DNA from: Flaccisagitta enflata
Taxonomy: Eukaryota; Chaetognatha; Sagittoidea; Aphragmophora
NCBI GenBank assembly: GCA_965153355.1
Contig: OZ231127.1
Span: 57,288,001 to 57,352,000 of the forward strand
DNA: 64,000 bases
Direction: 5' to 3'
The position numbers and the translations under genes are program-made. Positions 38,692-50,034 of this stretch are shown one piece after another. The notes under the pieces are model-generated. The model saw only the letters and a list, made by a program, of their open reading frames with translations. It searched no databases and was not told the origin of the DNA. The stretch's first letter is position 1; every line of letters begins with the position of its first letter.

Positions 38692-39753
38692 TAGGTTGGA
38701 CGAAGATCCACCACTTCGGAAATCTGTCTAGCTTATATCAGTGATGAGTTCAGAATCACTTACTAAGAGCAACTATCAAGTGTTAAGACCATGGAGTGGA
38801 AAAAATTGTGGTCGTGCCACCCTCCCCCTTTACTCTTAGGCCCATCTTCTACCATGTGAATTTTCTCAATTTCTAATTGAATAGTCTCCCAAAAAAGGGT
38901 CTGGTACACTTGTTCCCGCCATCTCCTTGCGAGACAGACACAGGGGTGCCAGGGCAAGGATAAGGAGTTGAAAGCAATGGGATATAGAGAACCCAACAGG
39001 TCGCCCAAAGGCAATACGTGGTCAGCGATACCCGTTGCCCTGCTTTGCATGGTTGTAAATTGGAATGAGAGGCAGGGCAGTGGCCCTGAAGGACAGTCTG
39101 GGAGAACACAGGGGACTCTGTCTGAGCTTGTCACCTGTCCACTGTCTGCCTGTCTGTCGTCTCCCGGCCCTCTCAGGCCTGAAATCTGCCCTCTCAGGCC
39201 TAAAATCTGCCCTCTCAGGCCTAAAATCTGCCCTCTCAGGCCTGAAATCTGCCCTCTCGGGCCTTGAATCTACAAGGGCAGATTTCAGGCTCGGGAGGGC
39301 AGATTTTAGGCCTGAGAGGATAGGTTTCAGGCCTGAAAGGGCAAATTTTAGGCCTAGGAGGGCAGATTCAAGGCCTGAGAGGGCAGATTTCAGGCCTGAG
39401 AGGGCAGATTTTAGGCCTGAGAGGGCAGATTTCAGGCCTGAGAGCGAGAGGGCGGGGGGACGAACGAACGAATAATGAAATCGGGATGACGGCAGACAAT
39501 CAAACGAAAGTCCCCTGTGTTCTACAGAACTTCGAAAATAGAATTTGGTCCTTTTGCCGGCAATAAATCAAGTAAAAAAAATGCACAAAAAAAAAATAAT
39601 GAGCTGGAGAATGGGGGGAGGGGGGTGGCACGACCACAGTTCTTCTTACTCTGTGGCCCTAAAACTTGATAGAATTTCCTTGTACATGTCCCTGAACGCC
39701 TCACTTATATAAGCAAGACAGATTTCCGAGATCGTGGTTCTTCGTCCAACCTA
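38692..39753. mobile_element. 1062-bp hAT-like element with an 8-bp target duplication
   Basis: 38-bp inverted ends (38692-38729, 39716-39753) begin TAGGTTGGACGAAGA and differ at four positions. GCGTGCAC flanks both sides (38684-38691, 39754-39761). A second inner inverted pair TGTGGTCGTGCCACC lies at about 38809 and 39625. No transposase; it is a non-autonomous element carrying a family D module. Confidence 0.85.
39166..39450. repeat. inverted array of CTCTCAGGCCTRAAATCTGC units
   Basis: Five units on one strand (to about 39260) are followed by about seven reverse-complement units. The whole tract can fold into one long hairpin. Confidence 0.88.
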
Positions 39754-39889
39754 GCGTGCACGCGACTCTACAACCCGCTCTGTCTGTCGGTCGGTCGGGT
39801 CCGTCCGCCCGTCCGGCCCGTCCGCCTGTTTCGCCCCGTGAATAATTTTGCTTTTTCGCCTTTTTAAATGTCTGGAGCGTCTGAGTCAT

Positions 39890-40030
39890 TTTTTTGTTGG
39901 TTTTAAATTATTGGTTGCTTTTAGTCATTTTTAGGTCATTTTTGGTCATTTCAATATTTTGGTCATTTGGGCATTTCTTTGGTCATTTTGGTCATTATTG
40001 TTTTGGGTCATTTTTGGTCATTTTGTAATA
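39890..40030. repeat. degenerate TTTTGGTCAT repeat
   Basis: TTTTGGTCATTT-like units recur about ten times with spacing of 10-17 bp. Confidence 0.75.
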
Positions 40031-40079
40031 CGGGGAATTAAACGAAGCTACCGAACAGGTAAAAAACCCACTCCACCAA

Positions 40080-40430
40080 CCAAATCGTTACTGGAGTGGA
40101 TTTTTTTGCTGTTCATGAATGACTCAATATGAATGTTCATGAACAATGGCATAGTAATGTTGATGAACGATCATTAAAATGCATTTCATGAACGATTGCT
40201 TATAGAGAAAAAAAATGAAAAAAAAATGAAAAAAATGAAAGAAATGAAAAAAAAACTCGTTGGTGGAGTGCGTTTTTTTACCTGTTCATGAATGACCCAA
40301 TATTGTGTGTCCATGAACAATAAAAAGAAATTGTTCATAAACGTTACCTAAACTGCATTTGAAAAACGATTGTTTTTGGAGAAAAAAAAAAGAAAACTTA
40401 GATGGAAAAAAAATATGAAAATAATGAATT
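40080..40430. repeat. 173-bp tandem duplication
   Basis: GTTCATGAATGAC recurs at 40111 and 40284 in matching contexts (GAGTGSRTTTTTTT before, CATGAACAAT after). Confidence 0.75.
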
Positions 40431-40640
40431 ACCACGAGGCTAAAAAAAAAAAGATGCAATTTTAAATGGCTAGTATTACTTACAAATCTTAAGATAAGCA
40501 GTAAAAGTCTTAGACCATTTGAAAGCTCATTGAAAGTTCTTTCATTTGGCGCCAATCTCGTATTTTTATCTTTTTTCGTTAGAAAAAGGCACTAGTTTTA
40601 ATAAAAACATTGCCCATTTCAGTTTCGCAAAATCTATGTA

Positions 40641-40905
40641 AACAAGGCTTAGTTACGGCCAATAAGTGCGCCCCGCTTGATTAAGAATTTGTGAATGAAC
40701 ATTTTTGATGAATGAATGAATGAATGAATGAATGAATGAATGAATGAATGAATGAATGAATGTGGTGAAGCATGAGAGGTGATAGGAATGAGCAAATACG
40801 TTAGACTGTTTTGCACCTATGAAACATTTTTGTTACCAACCAACCAACCGACCAACCAACCAACGGACATGGCCTCTTATAGAAGTGCGAGCACGCACTT
40901 AAAAA
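40641..40905 (-). mobile_element. small element, family A' copy with (TGAA)n
   Basis: AACAAGGCTTAGTTACGGCC, AATAAGTGCGCCCCG, TGAATGAA units (40705-40763), CCAACCGACC tract, AAGTGCGAGCACGCACTT hairpin and AAAAA. The arm AAGTGCG is matched at both other sites. Confidence 0.75.
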
Positions 40906-41042
40906 TGCATTTTAGCAAAATAGTGTTTCTCTTTGCAGATCACTAGCTTCTAAACCGTTTGAGATACAGACCTGGGATAGGACTAGAATGAACGGGTGGG
41001 TAGAGGCGTTCAACCTGGTTCCTTACACCCCTTCCACACCCG

Positions 41043-41149
<107 letters not shown>

Positions 41150-41175
41150 CTCTTTCTCTCGCTCTCTCCTACTAC

Positions 41176-41490
41176 TCAAGCAGGGCACGAGAACCGCTGA
41201 CCACTTACTGCCTTTGGGCTGCTATCTTCTTTTTGGGCAGCAGTGGAGGATTCCACATGGGACAATTTTCTCGGGTTTCCAGCCTACATACGAACGTTCC
41301 CCCCAGCCTTAAAACAGGCCTCAAATCAGGCCTTTCAGACGCCTTAGACCCTAAATCAGGCCTCTCAGACAGATCGCACATGGTCAGCGGTACCAGATGC
41401 CCTGCTTGGAGTGATCAGCTGATGATGTGGAGAGAGAGCAGGGCAGCGGCCCCAAAGGGCCGATGTCCAGTAGGACATACAGGTAAATTT
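41176..41490. repeat. family D element, inverted module pair
   Basis: GCAGGGCACGAGAACCGCTG at the left is mirrored by GGTCAGCGGTACCAGATGCC and GCAGGGCAGCGGCCCCAAAG at the right, with AAATCAGGCCT units between. The same modules recur at 42650, 43190, 52500, 53220, 54060 and 54760. Confidence 0.65.
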
Positions 41491-41874
41491 CCTTATATCA
41501 TGAAAAGGCATATTTCAGGCCTTTGGGGCAATTATCCATGATTTGGAAAAAAGTCAAAGAGACAAAGTCCCTTCGGTCTTTTTGAGTCCTACAGAGAAAA
41601 CAGATTTCCCTTTGTTTAATGAGGCATTTGAGGAAGTTGCTGCATTTTGGGGGCAGAATGGGACTACGCATGAAATTAACAGCTAAGAAAGAACTAATTC
41701 TCCTCTTTCAGATGACGCCAAGCAGAATTCTGTGCCATCAATAGTTTTGGAGCTATAATTTTTTAAATATTTTTATATTTTTTTCGCATTTTTCCCAAAA
41801 ACGAGCAACCAAGTTAGTTTTTGTAATGTCCCAGATGATGATTGTGCATCCTGGCAGCACAGTCTCTCTTTCAT

Positions 41875-41972
41875 TTCAAGTCTGGACTCTATGAGAGGCT
41901 TTGTCTCGCAGTCCATCCATCGGTCTGTTGGTCCGTCTGTCCGTACGAGTGGAAAAGTGGAAAAAAAGCGAT
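41875..41972 (+). mobile_element. family B fragment
   Basis: GACTCTATGAGAGGCTTTGT, GTCC tract and CGAGTGGAAAAGTGG. The hairpin and the 3' end are degraded. Confidence 0.55.
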
Positions 41973-42057
41973 CTAGATGCTTGTGTGTGGGGGTTGGGGT
42001 TGGGGTGTGGATAGGGGTTGGATGCCTCTGTCCATGATATTGTAACCCATTGTTACA

Positions 42058-42130
42058 TGAGAGAGAGAGAGAGAGAGAGAAAGAGAAAAGGGGAGAGAGA
42101 AAATGAGAATGGGAGAGAGAAAGAGATGGG
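42058..42130. repeat. (GA)n-rich microsatellite
   Basis: GA dinucleotides passing into a purine-rich tract. Confidence 0.9.
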
Positions 42131-42489
42131 CAAACAAAGAACAAACAGAGAAACACATGTCGAGAGTGGAACAAACCAAAAAGATGCCCGGAGGAAAAAA
42201 AGGCAATTAACCAGACAAAACAAATTCTTAAAAAATGCTAAAACGTCGCACTTACGACTCTTTTCCTATGGCGAGAGCCGCCTTTATTGTCTTCAATGAG
42301 AGTTTTACACTTTGTTTTCAATTTCTTGTCAATTTTCCACGTTATTCAATGATAACTTCTTTTTTTCTTCTTTTCTTTTTTATCAATTTTCCATGTTATC
42401 CAAATGGAATTTTGAATTCTTTTTACACCCCACTATGTCAGTGGGTTGGTTGGTTGGTTGCTTGGTTAGTTGGTTTGTTTGTTTATTTG

Positions 42490-43270
42490 CTTGATTGTTT
42501 TTTTGCCCAAACCCAGCCTTCTAGGATTTGGGCCTCAAGATCGTGGACTGGGTCCTGCGGATATGGGCCTTGAGGCTGAGATACGGGCCTGGAGGTTGAG
42601 GGAGGGGGGACCAAGGAGGAGGAGGAGAAGGAGAAGGAGAAAATTCCCCCTGTGTAAGAGCATAGGTTATTGACCCCTTTGAGGCCGCTGCCCTGCTCCC
42701 CTTTTAACTTTCAAGCTGAACCTACTTAAGCAGGGCACGGGTACCGCTGACCATCAAACACTTCTGCGACTATTACTTTTGGCGTTTTTAGTTTAGTAGC
42801 GTGCCTGTAAGTGATCGATACCTATGTTATTATATATGGGGATTTTCCTTCCTTCCTCTACCTCCCCTCAAATCCCAGCCTCGAGGCCCACCCCGCTTCA
42901 AGACCCAACCCAGTCTTGAAGCTTCCAAATCTCAGCCTGCTGTCAAAAATTATAGCCAAGAGGGCCCAGATCCCCAGTTCTGAGGCTCCAGAAACCTTAC
43001 TCCAGGCTAGGATTTGGGCCTTGAGGCTAGGATTTGGGCCTTGAGGTTGGGATTTGGGCCTCAAGACTGGGATTTGGGCCTCGAGACTGGAATTGGGACC
43101 TCAAGATTGGGATTTGAAGGGGGGACAGAGAAGGAGGAGCAGGAGGAGAAAATCCCCCATATGTGTGAAAGCATAGGTCATCAACCCCTTTGGGGCCGCT
43201 GCCCTGCTTCCCCCTCAACTTCAACCAAAACCTACTTAGGCAGGGCACGGGTATTGCTGACATTCTAACA
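42490..43270. repeat. family D cluster with an inverted GCCTCAAG/CTTGAGGC array
   Basis: AAATCCCAGCCTCGAGGCCC-type units (42868-42990) face TAGGATTTGGGCCTTGAGGC-type units (43005-43115). Both sides carry the CAGGGCACGGGTACCGCTGA module. Confidence 0.7.
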
Positions 43271-43285
43271 CTTTTGCGACTCATG

Positions 43286-43385
43286 AGCATATGACTTCTG
43301 CCCAGATGCCCTAGTGACTTTCTCCAGAACTGCTCCTGCACACCCTTACGTGACTAGGGTAGCCATGCATCCAACCTTGCTCTGT
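43286..43385 (+). mobile_element. degenerate family C-like 3' end
   Basis: CTGCTCCTGCACACCCTTAC, GTGACTAGGGTAGCC and ATGCATCCAACCTTGCT align with the C family end CGACTTGGCCAGCCGTGTAT. Confidence 0.45.
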
Positions 43386-43664
43386 TAATTTCCAATGTTA
43401 TTTGATGGGAAAATTGCATTTTGTCTATTTTTTTGTAAATTTTTCATGTTATTCAATGGGAAGTTTGCATTTTGTGATTTTCCCATATTATTCAATGGGA
43501 ATTTGAGAATTGAGAAGCTTTGGGGGGATGTACCAATGTACGTTCGGATGTACAAACATAAGGAAATTCACCCCTGTGACCTATAGGACACCGACCCTTT
43601 GGGGTCGCTTCCCAAAAAGGCCTCTCAGACGGTTTATCAGGTTTCTCAGACCCTAAACCAGGTG

Positions 43665-44142
43665 TGTTTAAACTACCTCCGGTTTAAGTTTCAGCCGAAT
43701 CCGTCAAGAGGTTTGACGACGATAGCCGAAATTGTTGACGGCCGTCGAGCCAATTTCCGCCGACAACATCGACGTCCAAATTCGATTGTCTAAAAACCAA
43801 AGTTAACATCCTTCGAGATCAACGAAATTCTTATCATAGCTGCTCTTGGGGTTGAACTAACCCCACTCAAAATTGCAGCAAAATTCGACAACGACAGCTA
43901 AAATTGTCGATGGCCATTGAGCCAATTTCCACCTACAACATTGACGTCGAGCTTTGGTCAACTTTGAACGTCAAACTAACAACCTTAATGACCCTAGAGA
44001 TCACTGAAATCTTTATCAAAGCTGCTCATGGGTTAAAACTATCTCCAGTTCAAATCTCAGCTGAATCCATCAAGAATTACGACAACAGTAGCTAATGATG
44101 TTGAAGGCCGTCAAGCCGAATTCAGCCTACAATTCAACACTT
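43665..44142. repeat. degenerate tandem repeat, 172-194 bp, 2.6 copies
   Basis: GAGCCAATTTCC-type anchors occur at 43747 and 43919 and a variant at 44113, with shared AGCYGAATCCRTCAAGA and GACGTC motifs. The third copy is cut by the 4-kb foldback. Confidence 0.7.
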
Positions 44143-44509
44143 TCAGCGCACTGTGGTCCCCAAAATGAAAATTTGGGAGCTAACTTAAAAATTTGATTTT
44201 TTCGCCCAGAGGTTATTCAGTATCCTAAAAAAACGCTACCTGGCAGTAATTGATGTGGCGGATCAAATGGTAACACTTGCAGGTGTGTAGCCGTAATAGT
44301 TTTGGAGAAAAAGGGTGATTTAGTATGATATTCAGCGCACAGTGCACCACAAATTGCAAATTCAGGCGCAAAATAAAAAAAAATCTAGAATTCTTGATCT
44401 TAAAAAAACCCTGATCTTTAAAGATTCCATAGTTTCCAGTTTTTGAAATGTCTGATCTAATGGCAACATCGGGAACTTTGAACTTACCATATTTGCAATA
44501 GAGAAAAAC

Positions 44510-44955
44510 TTAAATTTTTTCGCCAAAATTTTTTCTCGCTAAAATTTTTCTCGCTAAAATTTTTACGCTAACATTTTTTTTGCTAAAATTTTTTCTCGCT
44601 AAAATTTTTTTTGTTAAAATTTTTTTCGCTAAATCTTTTTTGCTCAGAATTTTTTCGCTAAAATTTTTTTCGCTAAAATTTTTGCTCGCTAAAATTTTTT
44701 CTTTACAATTTTTTTGCTAAAATTTTTCTTGTTAAAATTTGTCTCGCTAAAATTTTTCTCGTTAAAACATCTCTAAAATTTTTCTCGTTAAAACATTTTT
44801 GTAAAATTGTATTTGCTAAGATTTTTCTTGTTAAAGTTTTTTTTCGATAGAATTTTTTCGCGAAAATTTTGTTCGCTAAAATCTTTCCTCACTAAAATTT
44901 TTTCTCGCTAAAATTTCTTCTCGCTAAAATTTCTTCTCGCTAAAATTTTCAAAAA
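44510..44955. repeat. AT-rich 14-17 bp satellite (TCGCTAAAATTTTTT)
   Basis: About 27 degenerate units of CTCGCTAAAATTTTT at the loop of the first palindrome of element X. Confidence 0.88.
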
Positions 44956-45471
44956 ATTTTCAATTTTTTTTTCCGTTAAAATTTCTAGAGAATTTTCAAA
45001 AACAATTTTCAGGCAAAAAGAAAATTTTGTAAAAAAAAAGTTTTTTGAAATGATTTATTGATTTTATTTAGCAACTTCCCTTCAGTTTTGAGTAAAAAAA
45101 AACATATTTTATAATTAATCACTATGTCCCCTTAATTCGAAAATATTTCAGTCTGACTTTGCTTGTCTGTATCACAGAAACCGTAGTTTCTACCTTCTAC
45201 GCACCTACGGACATTGCTATTAGTACTGGCTTATCAAAAACTATCAATAATGAAATTTTCAGCAATGTGGTTTTTTTTTTGTGGTTAAAAAATGCTGAAC
45301 CTTTTAATTTTGCGCCTGAATTCATTATTTGTGGCACACTGTGCATCAAATATCAATTCAAATCACCTTTTTTCTCAAAGATTCTTATGGCTGCACGCCT
45401 GCGGGCGTCACCATTGGATCCACGCCAAATATCATCATGTTTCTGGATAACCTTTATAGATAGCACCCATC

Positions 45472-45859
45472 TAAGGCCTTGCGGGTTTGGCCGTGAGAAG
45501 GCCGAGGCTCGGTTTTGAGGCCAAACCCAAAATTCGGTTTTGCTTACAAAACCGACCTTGTTTTCAAGGAGTTTTTTGCTTCTATATCATTCTTTCATTA
45601 TTTTCCACCAATCAAACTATTTTCTGTTTTTTTTCTCATCTTTATGATCATATTATATGTCTATGTGTGTCTGTCTTCCTTTCTCTTTCTCTCTCTCACC
45701 GCTGACTCTCTGACTCTCTCTCTGACTCTCTCACTGACTCTCTTCTCTCTGACTCTCTGACTCTCTGACTCTCTCTCTCTGACTCTCTGACTCTCCGACT
45801 CTCTGACTCTCTGACTCTCTGACTCTCTCTCTCTGACTCTCTCTCTCTGACTCTCTCTC

Positions 45860-45913
<54 letters not shown>

Positions 45914-46200
45914 TCTCTCTCTACTTTTATTTATTTTTTAATTTTTTTCTTATTATGTTGTTCCTTCTTGCTCATATTTTTTGCTGTCTCAGTATGTCTG
46001 TGTCTGTTTGTTCTTTTTTTATTTTGTTTCTCTCATTTTTTTTTCTCTCTTTTTTTTTCTCTCATTTCTTTTTTCTATCTATCTTTTTCTCACTTTATTT
46101 ATAAAACCGATATAAACCCGACATAAACCCGAGGAAAGGTTTTGGGGTATTCCGAACCCGAACCGAAACCGAGGAAAAAAACACCATACGCAAGGCCTTA
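45472..46200. mobile_element. 729-bp hAT-like element with an 8-bp target duplication
   Basis: Ends TAAGGCCTTGCG and CGCAAGGCCTTA; CACCCATC flanks both sides (45464-45471, 46201-46208). Removing it restores the arm sequence found at 47865-47880. Internal AAACCGA/TCGGTTT motifs and a CT microsatellite; no transposase. Confidence 0.85.
45695..45925. repeat. (CTCTGACT)n and (CT)n microsatellite
   Basis: CTGACTCT units pass into pure CT inside the hAT-like element. Confidence 0.93.
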
Positions 46201-47894
46201 CACCCATCCCTGGATACCCTCCTAAAGAAAATTGAAATACCCATTTTTTCTGACCATGTGTTTACACCCAAGGAACATGTGGGCTACTAAAAAAAAAAAA
46301 AATTTTTTGCTTGAAATTTTTTTGATTTATTGCAGTTTTTAGGCAAAAAACATACCATTTTTTGAATTTTTTTACTTTGGAGCAATAGAAAATGTAAGTT
46401 AAGCCACTGTTGGCCAGGGTTATGGTAGGTTTAGGTAAAACACACTAGCTGGTATGCATAGAAACTAGATTGAAGCGTTTTTTGTTCAGTAACAGCATAA
46501 AAATCATTTAAAAAGAACAAAAAAAGTTTTCTTAGCGTTTTTTCAGCATGAAATTGTTCATACAGCTTTAAAAATCCAAAAAAATACCGCAAATGTATGG
46601 CAATAGCTAGAATATACATGTTTTAACCCTTAACAAAAAGTTTTTTTGGGATATCTTAAAGATAAGAGCATAAATAAAGCATAAAAATAGCAAGATATTA
46701 TTTTTTTTAGTATTCTTAAGTCCTAATTTTTTCATGCAGCATACTAACTCCTGAGCAATCCTAGAAATGTGTGGCAATAAAAAAAATATACATGTTGTTA
46801 CTCTTAACCAAAAGTATTTTTTAGATATCTCGTAAATATCAGCATTAAAAAAAAACTAAAGGTTAGCTTAAAAATAGCAAAATATTGTTTTTTAAGCATA
46901 TTCAAGCATAGAATTGCTATTGCAGCTTCAGATGTACTGAAACACTTCAGTAATGTCTAGTATTAGCATGAATATAATTTATTTTACTCTGTATAACAAA
47001 ATTTTTAAGATACATGAAGCTGCTTGAACAATTTTTTGCTTGAAAATACTTGAAAAAAATATTTTGCTATTCTTAAACTACCTTATGGCTCAAAACACCA
47101 AACTATGGTTAAAGACTAATTGTTTAGGGTGAAAATAGTTATACTCAGACTTCTACTACTCATTTCCAAGATTTTTAGGAGTTGTTATACTGCATGAACA
47201 AATTAAGACATAAGAATATTACCAAAAATAATATTTTGCCATTTTTTTTTTTGTTGATATCTTCAGGATATCCAAAAAAACTTTTTGTCAAGGGTAGAAA
47301 CATGTATATTTCAGCTATTCCCACTCATTTCTAGGATTATAATACTGAATGAACAAATTAAGACTTAAAAATACTCAAAAAAACAATATTTTGCTATTTT
47401 CTTGCTTTATTTATGCTCTTATCTCTAAGATATCCTAAAAAACTTTTTGTTAAGGATTAAGACAAGTATATTCTAGCTATTGCCATACATTTCCAATATT
47501 TTCAGGGATTTTCAAAGCTGAATGAACAATTTTATACCAAAAAAGTGCAAAAAAAACTTTTTTTAATGATTTTTGTGCTGTTACTGAACTAAAAACACTT
47601 AAAACTAGTTGCTATGCAAACCAGCTAGTGTGTTTTACCTAAACCTACCATAACCCTGGCTAACAGTGGCTTAGCTAATATTTTTTATTGCTCTAAAGTG
47701 AAAACATGCAAAAAATGGTGTTTTTTTGCCTTAAAACTGCAATAAATCAAAAAATTTCAAGTGAAATTTTTTGTTTTTTATTTTTTTGAGTAGCCCACAT
47801 GTTACTTGAGTGAAAACACATGGTCAGAAAAAATGGGTATTTTGATTTTCTTTAAGAGGGTATCTAGGGATGGGTGCTATATAGGCCATTGAAA

Positions 47895-48073
47895 TTTTTA
47901 GTCGCGGACAAGCGACTCTATAAGAGGCTTTGTCCGTCCGTCCGTCGGTCCGTCGGTCCGTCCGTCGGTCCGTCCGTCGGTCCGTGGTGATCGAGTTGGA
48001 AAGTGTGAAAACGCGCATTTCCGCCCCTGCCCACCCGTCCGCGACTGGTATTGGCCGTGTATCCGGCCTTGTT
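47895..48073 (+). mobile_element. small (GTCY)n element, family B copy 5, inserted in element X
   Basis: Complete: AGTCGCGGACAAGCGACT hairpin, GTCCGTCGGTCC tract, GTCCGCGACTGGTATTGGCC and GTGTATCCGGCCTTGTT. Its host, the right arm of element X, has an unoccupied counterpart in the left arm near 44175. Confidence 0.85.
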
Positions 48074-48118
48074 CTAAGTTGCGCCCAAATTTTCATTTTG
48101 GGGACCACAGTGCACTGA

Positions 48119-48537
48119 GATTTTAGCTTTTTGAGCTTTGACGGGACCTGTAAATGGGAGTCTGTTTTTTGTTGCATGCTAATAAATAATGCAAATAAAT
48201 GAGTCCAAGATGGCGGGGGCACTTTGGCCTTTTATTAAACTAAGGCCAAGGGCCTTTATCGTTTTACAACTGATGTACCCCTAGGGTACTTGTGGTAACT
48301 CTCACGATTTACTGTGGTTGAATAGGAGTCTTCAACCCAGCTTGTGGTACACCTACAAATTGGTGTTTCCCGACTAGATACATTTTCATCCTTCAACCTT
48401 CTGAACCCCCCCCCCCTGGAAAGGAGCCCTACACCCTGTAGTGGCCACCGAGGAAGGCCCCCATTACAACGGCGTGACAGAGTCCAAAGAACAAATCAAC
48501 AGGGCCCTGAGACTTGACCCTTTCACAGGGCTGTCAC
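48119..48537. other. spacer, nothing recognised
   Basis: Mixed sequence with a CCCCCCCCCC run near 48410; no gene seen. Confidence 0.4.
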
Positions 48538-48610
48538 AGGCCTTGAGACTGGGATTTGGGCCTCAAGACTAGGATTTGGGCCTTGAGGCATGGATTTGAG
48601 CGGGGTACGG
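48538..48610. repeat. family D fragment
   Basis: GCCTTGAGACTGGGATTTGG and GGCCTCAAGACTAGGATTTG units, about three copies. Confidence 0.65.
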
Positions 48611-48959
48611 ACGTAGGAGGAGGAGAAGGACTATCTAGGAAATAAGTTTGGAAACACCTTCAAAGAGGGTTGAGAACCGTGGCAGGAATTTTGGTTCCAG
48701 TTTAGTTTTCATACTTTCCATTCCTTAAAACCTAAACTTCACCCTCTTCTTCCTCCCCTGCTTCACCTGGTTGAGAAAGAATGCCGGCTTTTCAGAAGCA
48801 ATTCACGGAGCCTAACGGCGTGAACCTTGGATTTTCTTCTCATTTTTCTGCAAAAATTCTTCTTTCAGTGGACAGAAAGACAGACATTTTAGACAGAATG
48901 ACTGATATTTAGCCAGCCAGACCAAGATTTGAAGCTGCTGCTTCGAATCTTGACCTGGT

Positions 48960-49330
48960 GGCAGGCGCGGGCATTTTGTCCGTGCCTCCTGACGGACATT
49001 CTAACTTACTATGTACAGTTGCTCGTAGTGGGGAGGGGAGTGTTGATTCTTTCTCTCTAGACTAGCAGACTGACTGACAGTACAATGGAATGTAGCCTTG
49101 ATCAACTTTCGCTTCGCTACCGTTAGTTGAATAAGAATTGTTCGGTCTTTTTGGGTTCCTGACAATCTGACCGATGAATGCACAGTTTTGCTTTGACCTA
49201 GATTGTTCTGAGTGAGGAGGGGGGTAATGACTCCCTCTTCAGATTTTTGTACTGACGGACAGTAGTGAAAGGACGTGGCTTTGATCGACTTTGGCTTTGC
49301 TACCATGAGTTGTTCGTTTTGATTTTATTG
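48960..49330. repeat. degenerate 183-bp tandem repeat
   Basis: TTGATCAACTTTCGCTTCGC (49098) and TTGATCGACTTTGGCTTTGC (49281) lie in similar contexts with CTGACGGACAGT before and TCTTTTTGGGTT-like sequence after. Confidence 0.6.
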
Positions 49331-49919
49331 GTCCTTTGGGTTATGAACGACTGACCGGACAATGACGATTTTTTTTCCATTCTGACCTTGTTGGAAGGGT
49401 GTGATATCAATCTACTGACAGTGTCATGACACTGATTATTCACCAAGCTGGGATTTTCTTTGGAAGACGGAATGACGCTTCGTTTTAATCGTGCATTATG
49501 TTTTTTTTTGGTCAAATGCAAAAGACATCAAGAAATAACATGCTTCATGCGACTAAAAAGAATGGAAAATGTTTCATATCAAAAAGTCAAATGGAAAATC
49601 AAGTGAAAAAAAGTCAAATGCAAAATGAAGTCAGGAAATGAAGTCTCTCATCGTCCATGCTATGATAAAGAAAAAAAAAAAACGTCTCAATTCTCTTTGT
49701 CAATTTTGGAAAAAATAGCCCTTCTCTTTGACAATTGTGTTGCGACCGAAGAAGAAACGACGAGGAGAACGAGTGAATGCAGTTCATCGAGCGCTCATTT
49801 TTTTTCAATTGTGAAAAAAAAAAAGAAAAATTCTCTCCGGCAGTTGTGCTGCGTCCAGACAACAGAACAGAAAAAAAATTCATTTGAAAGATCCCTTCAA
49901 TGCGACTGAATAAGTGAAA

Positions 49920-50034
49920 CATGACCAAGGAGGCAAATAATATGTTCGCCGGGTGAATCGTTTTACGAATGCGTTACCAACAGACCAACCAGCAGACACG
50001 GCTTCCTGTTGATGTGCGTTGGCACATAAGAGTA
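49920..50034 (-). mobile_element. small (GTCY)n element, family A relative, degenerate
   Basis: CATGACCAAGGAGGCAAATA, GTTCGCCGGGTGAATCG, GCGTTACCAACAGACC, then GATGTGCGTTGGCACATAAG, a family A-type hairpin with a different arm. Confidence 0.6.

Larger units (their letters stand above)
38675..39835 (+). mobile_element. family C element split by a hAT-like insertion
   Basis: TTTTTAGTCGCGTGCAC before the insert and GCGTGCACGCGACTCTACAA after it rebuild the family C 5' hairpin. A GTCGGTCGGTC tract follows; the 3' end is lost or diverged. Confidence 0.75.
44143..48118. mobile_element. 4-kb foldback element X with nested insertions
   Basis: Ends TCAGYGCACTGTGGTCCCCA are inverted copies over about 45 bp. 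Inside are two palindromes: 44190-45455 (arms around a TCGCTAAAATTTT array) and 45455-47890 (arms with ACCATGTGTT and GTAGCCCACATG). A hAT-like element and a family B element interrupt it. No coding capacity; no target duplication found. Confidence 0.7.
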
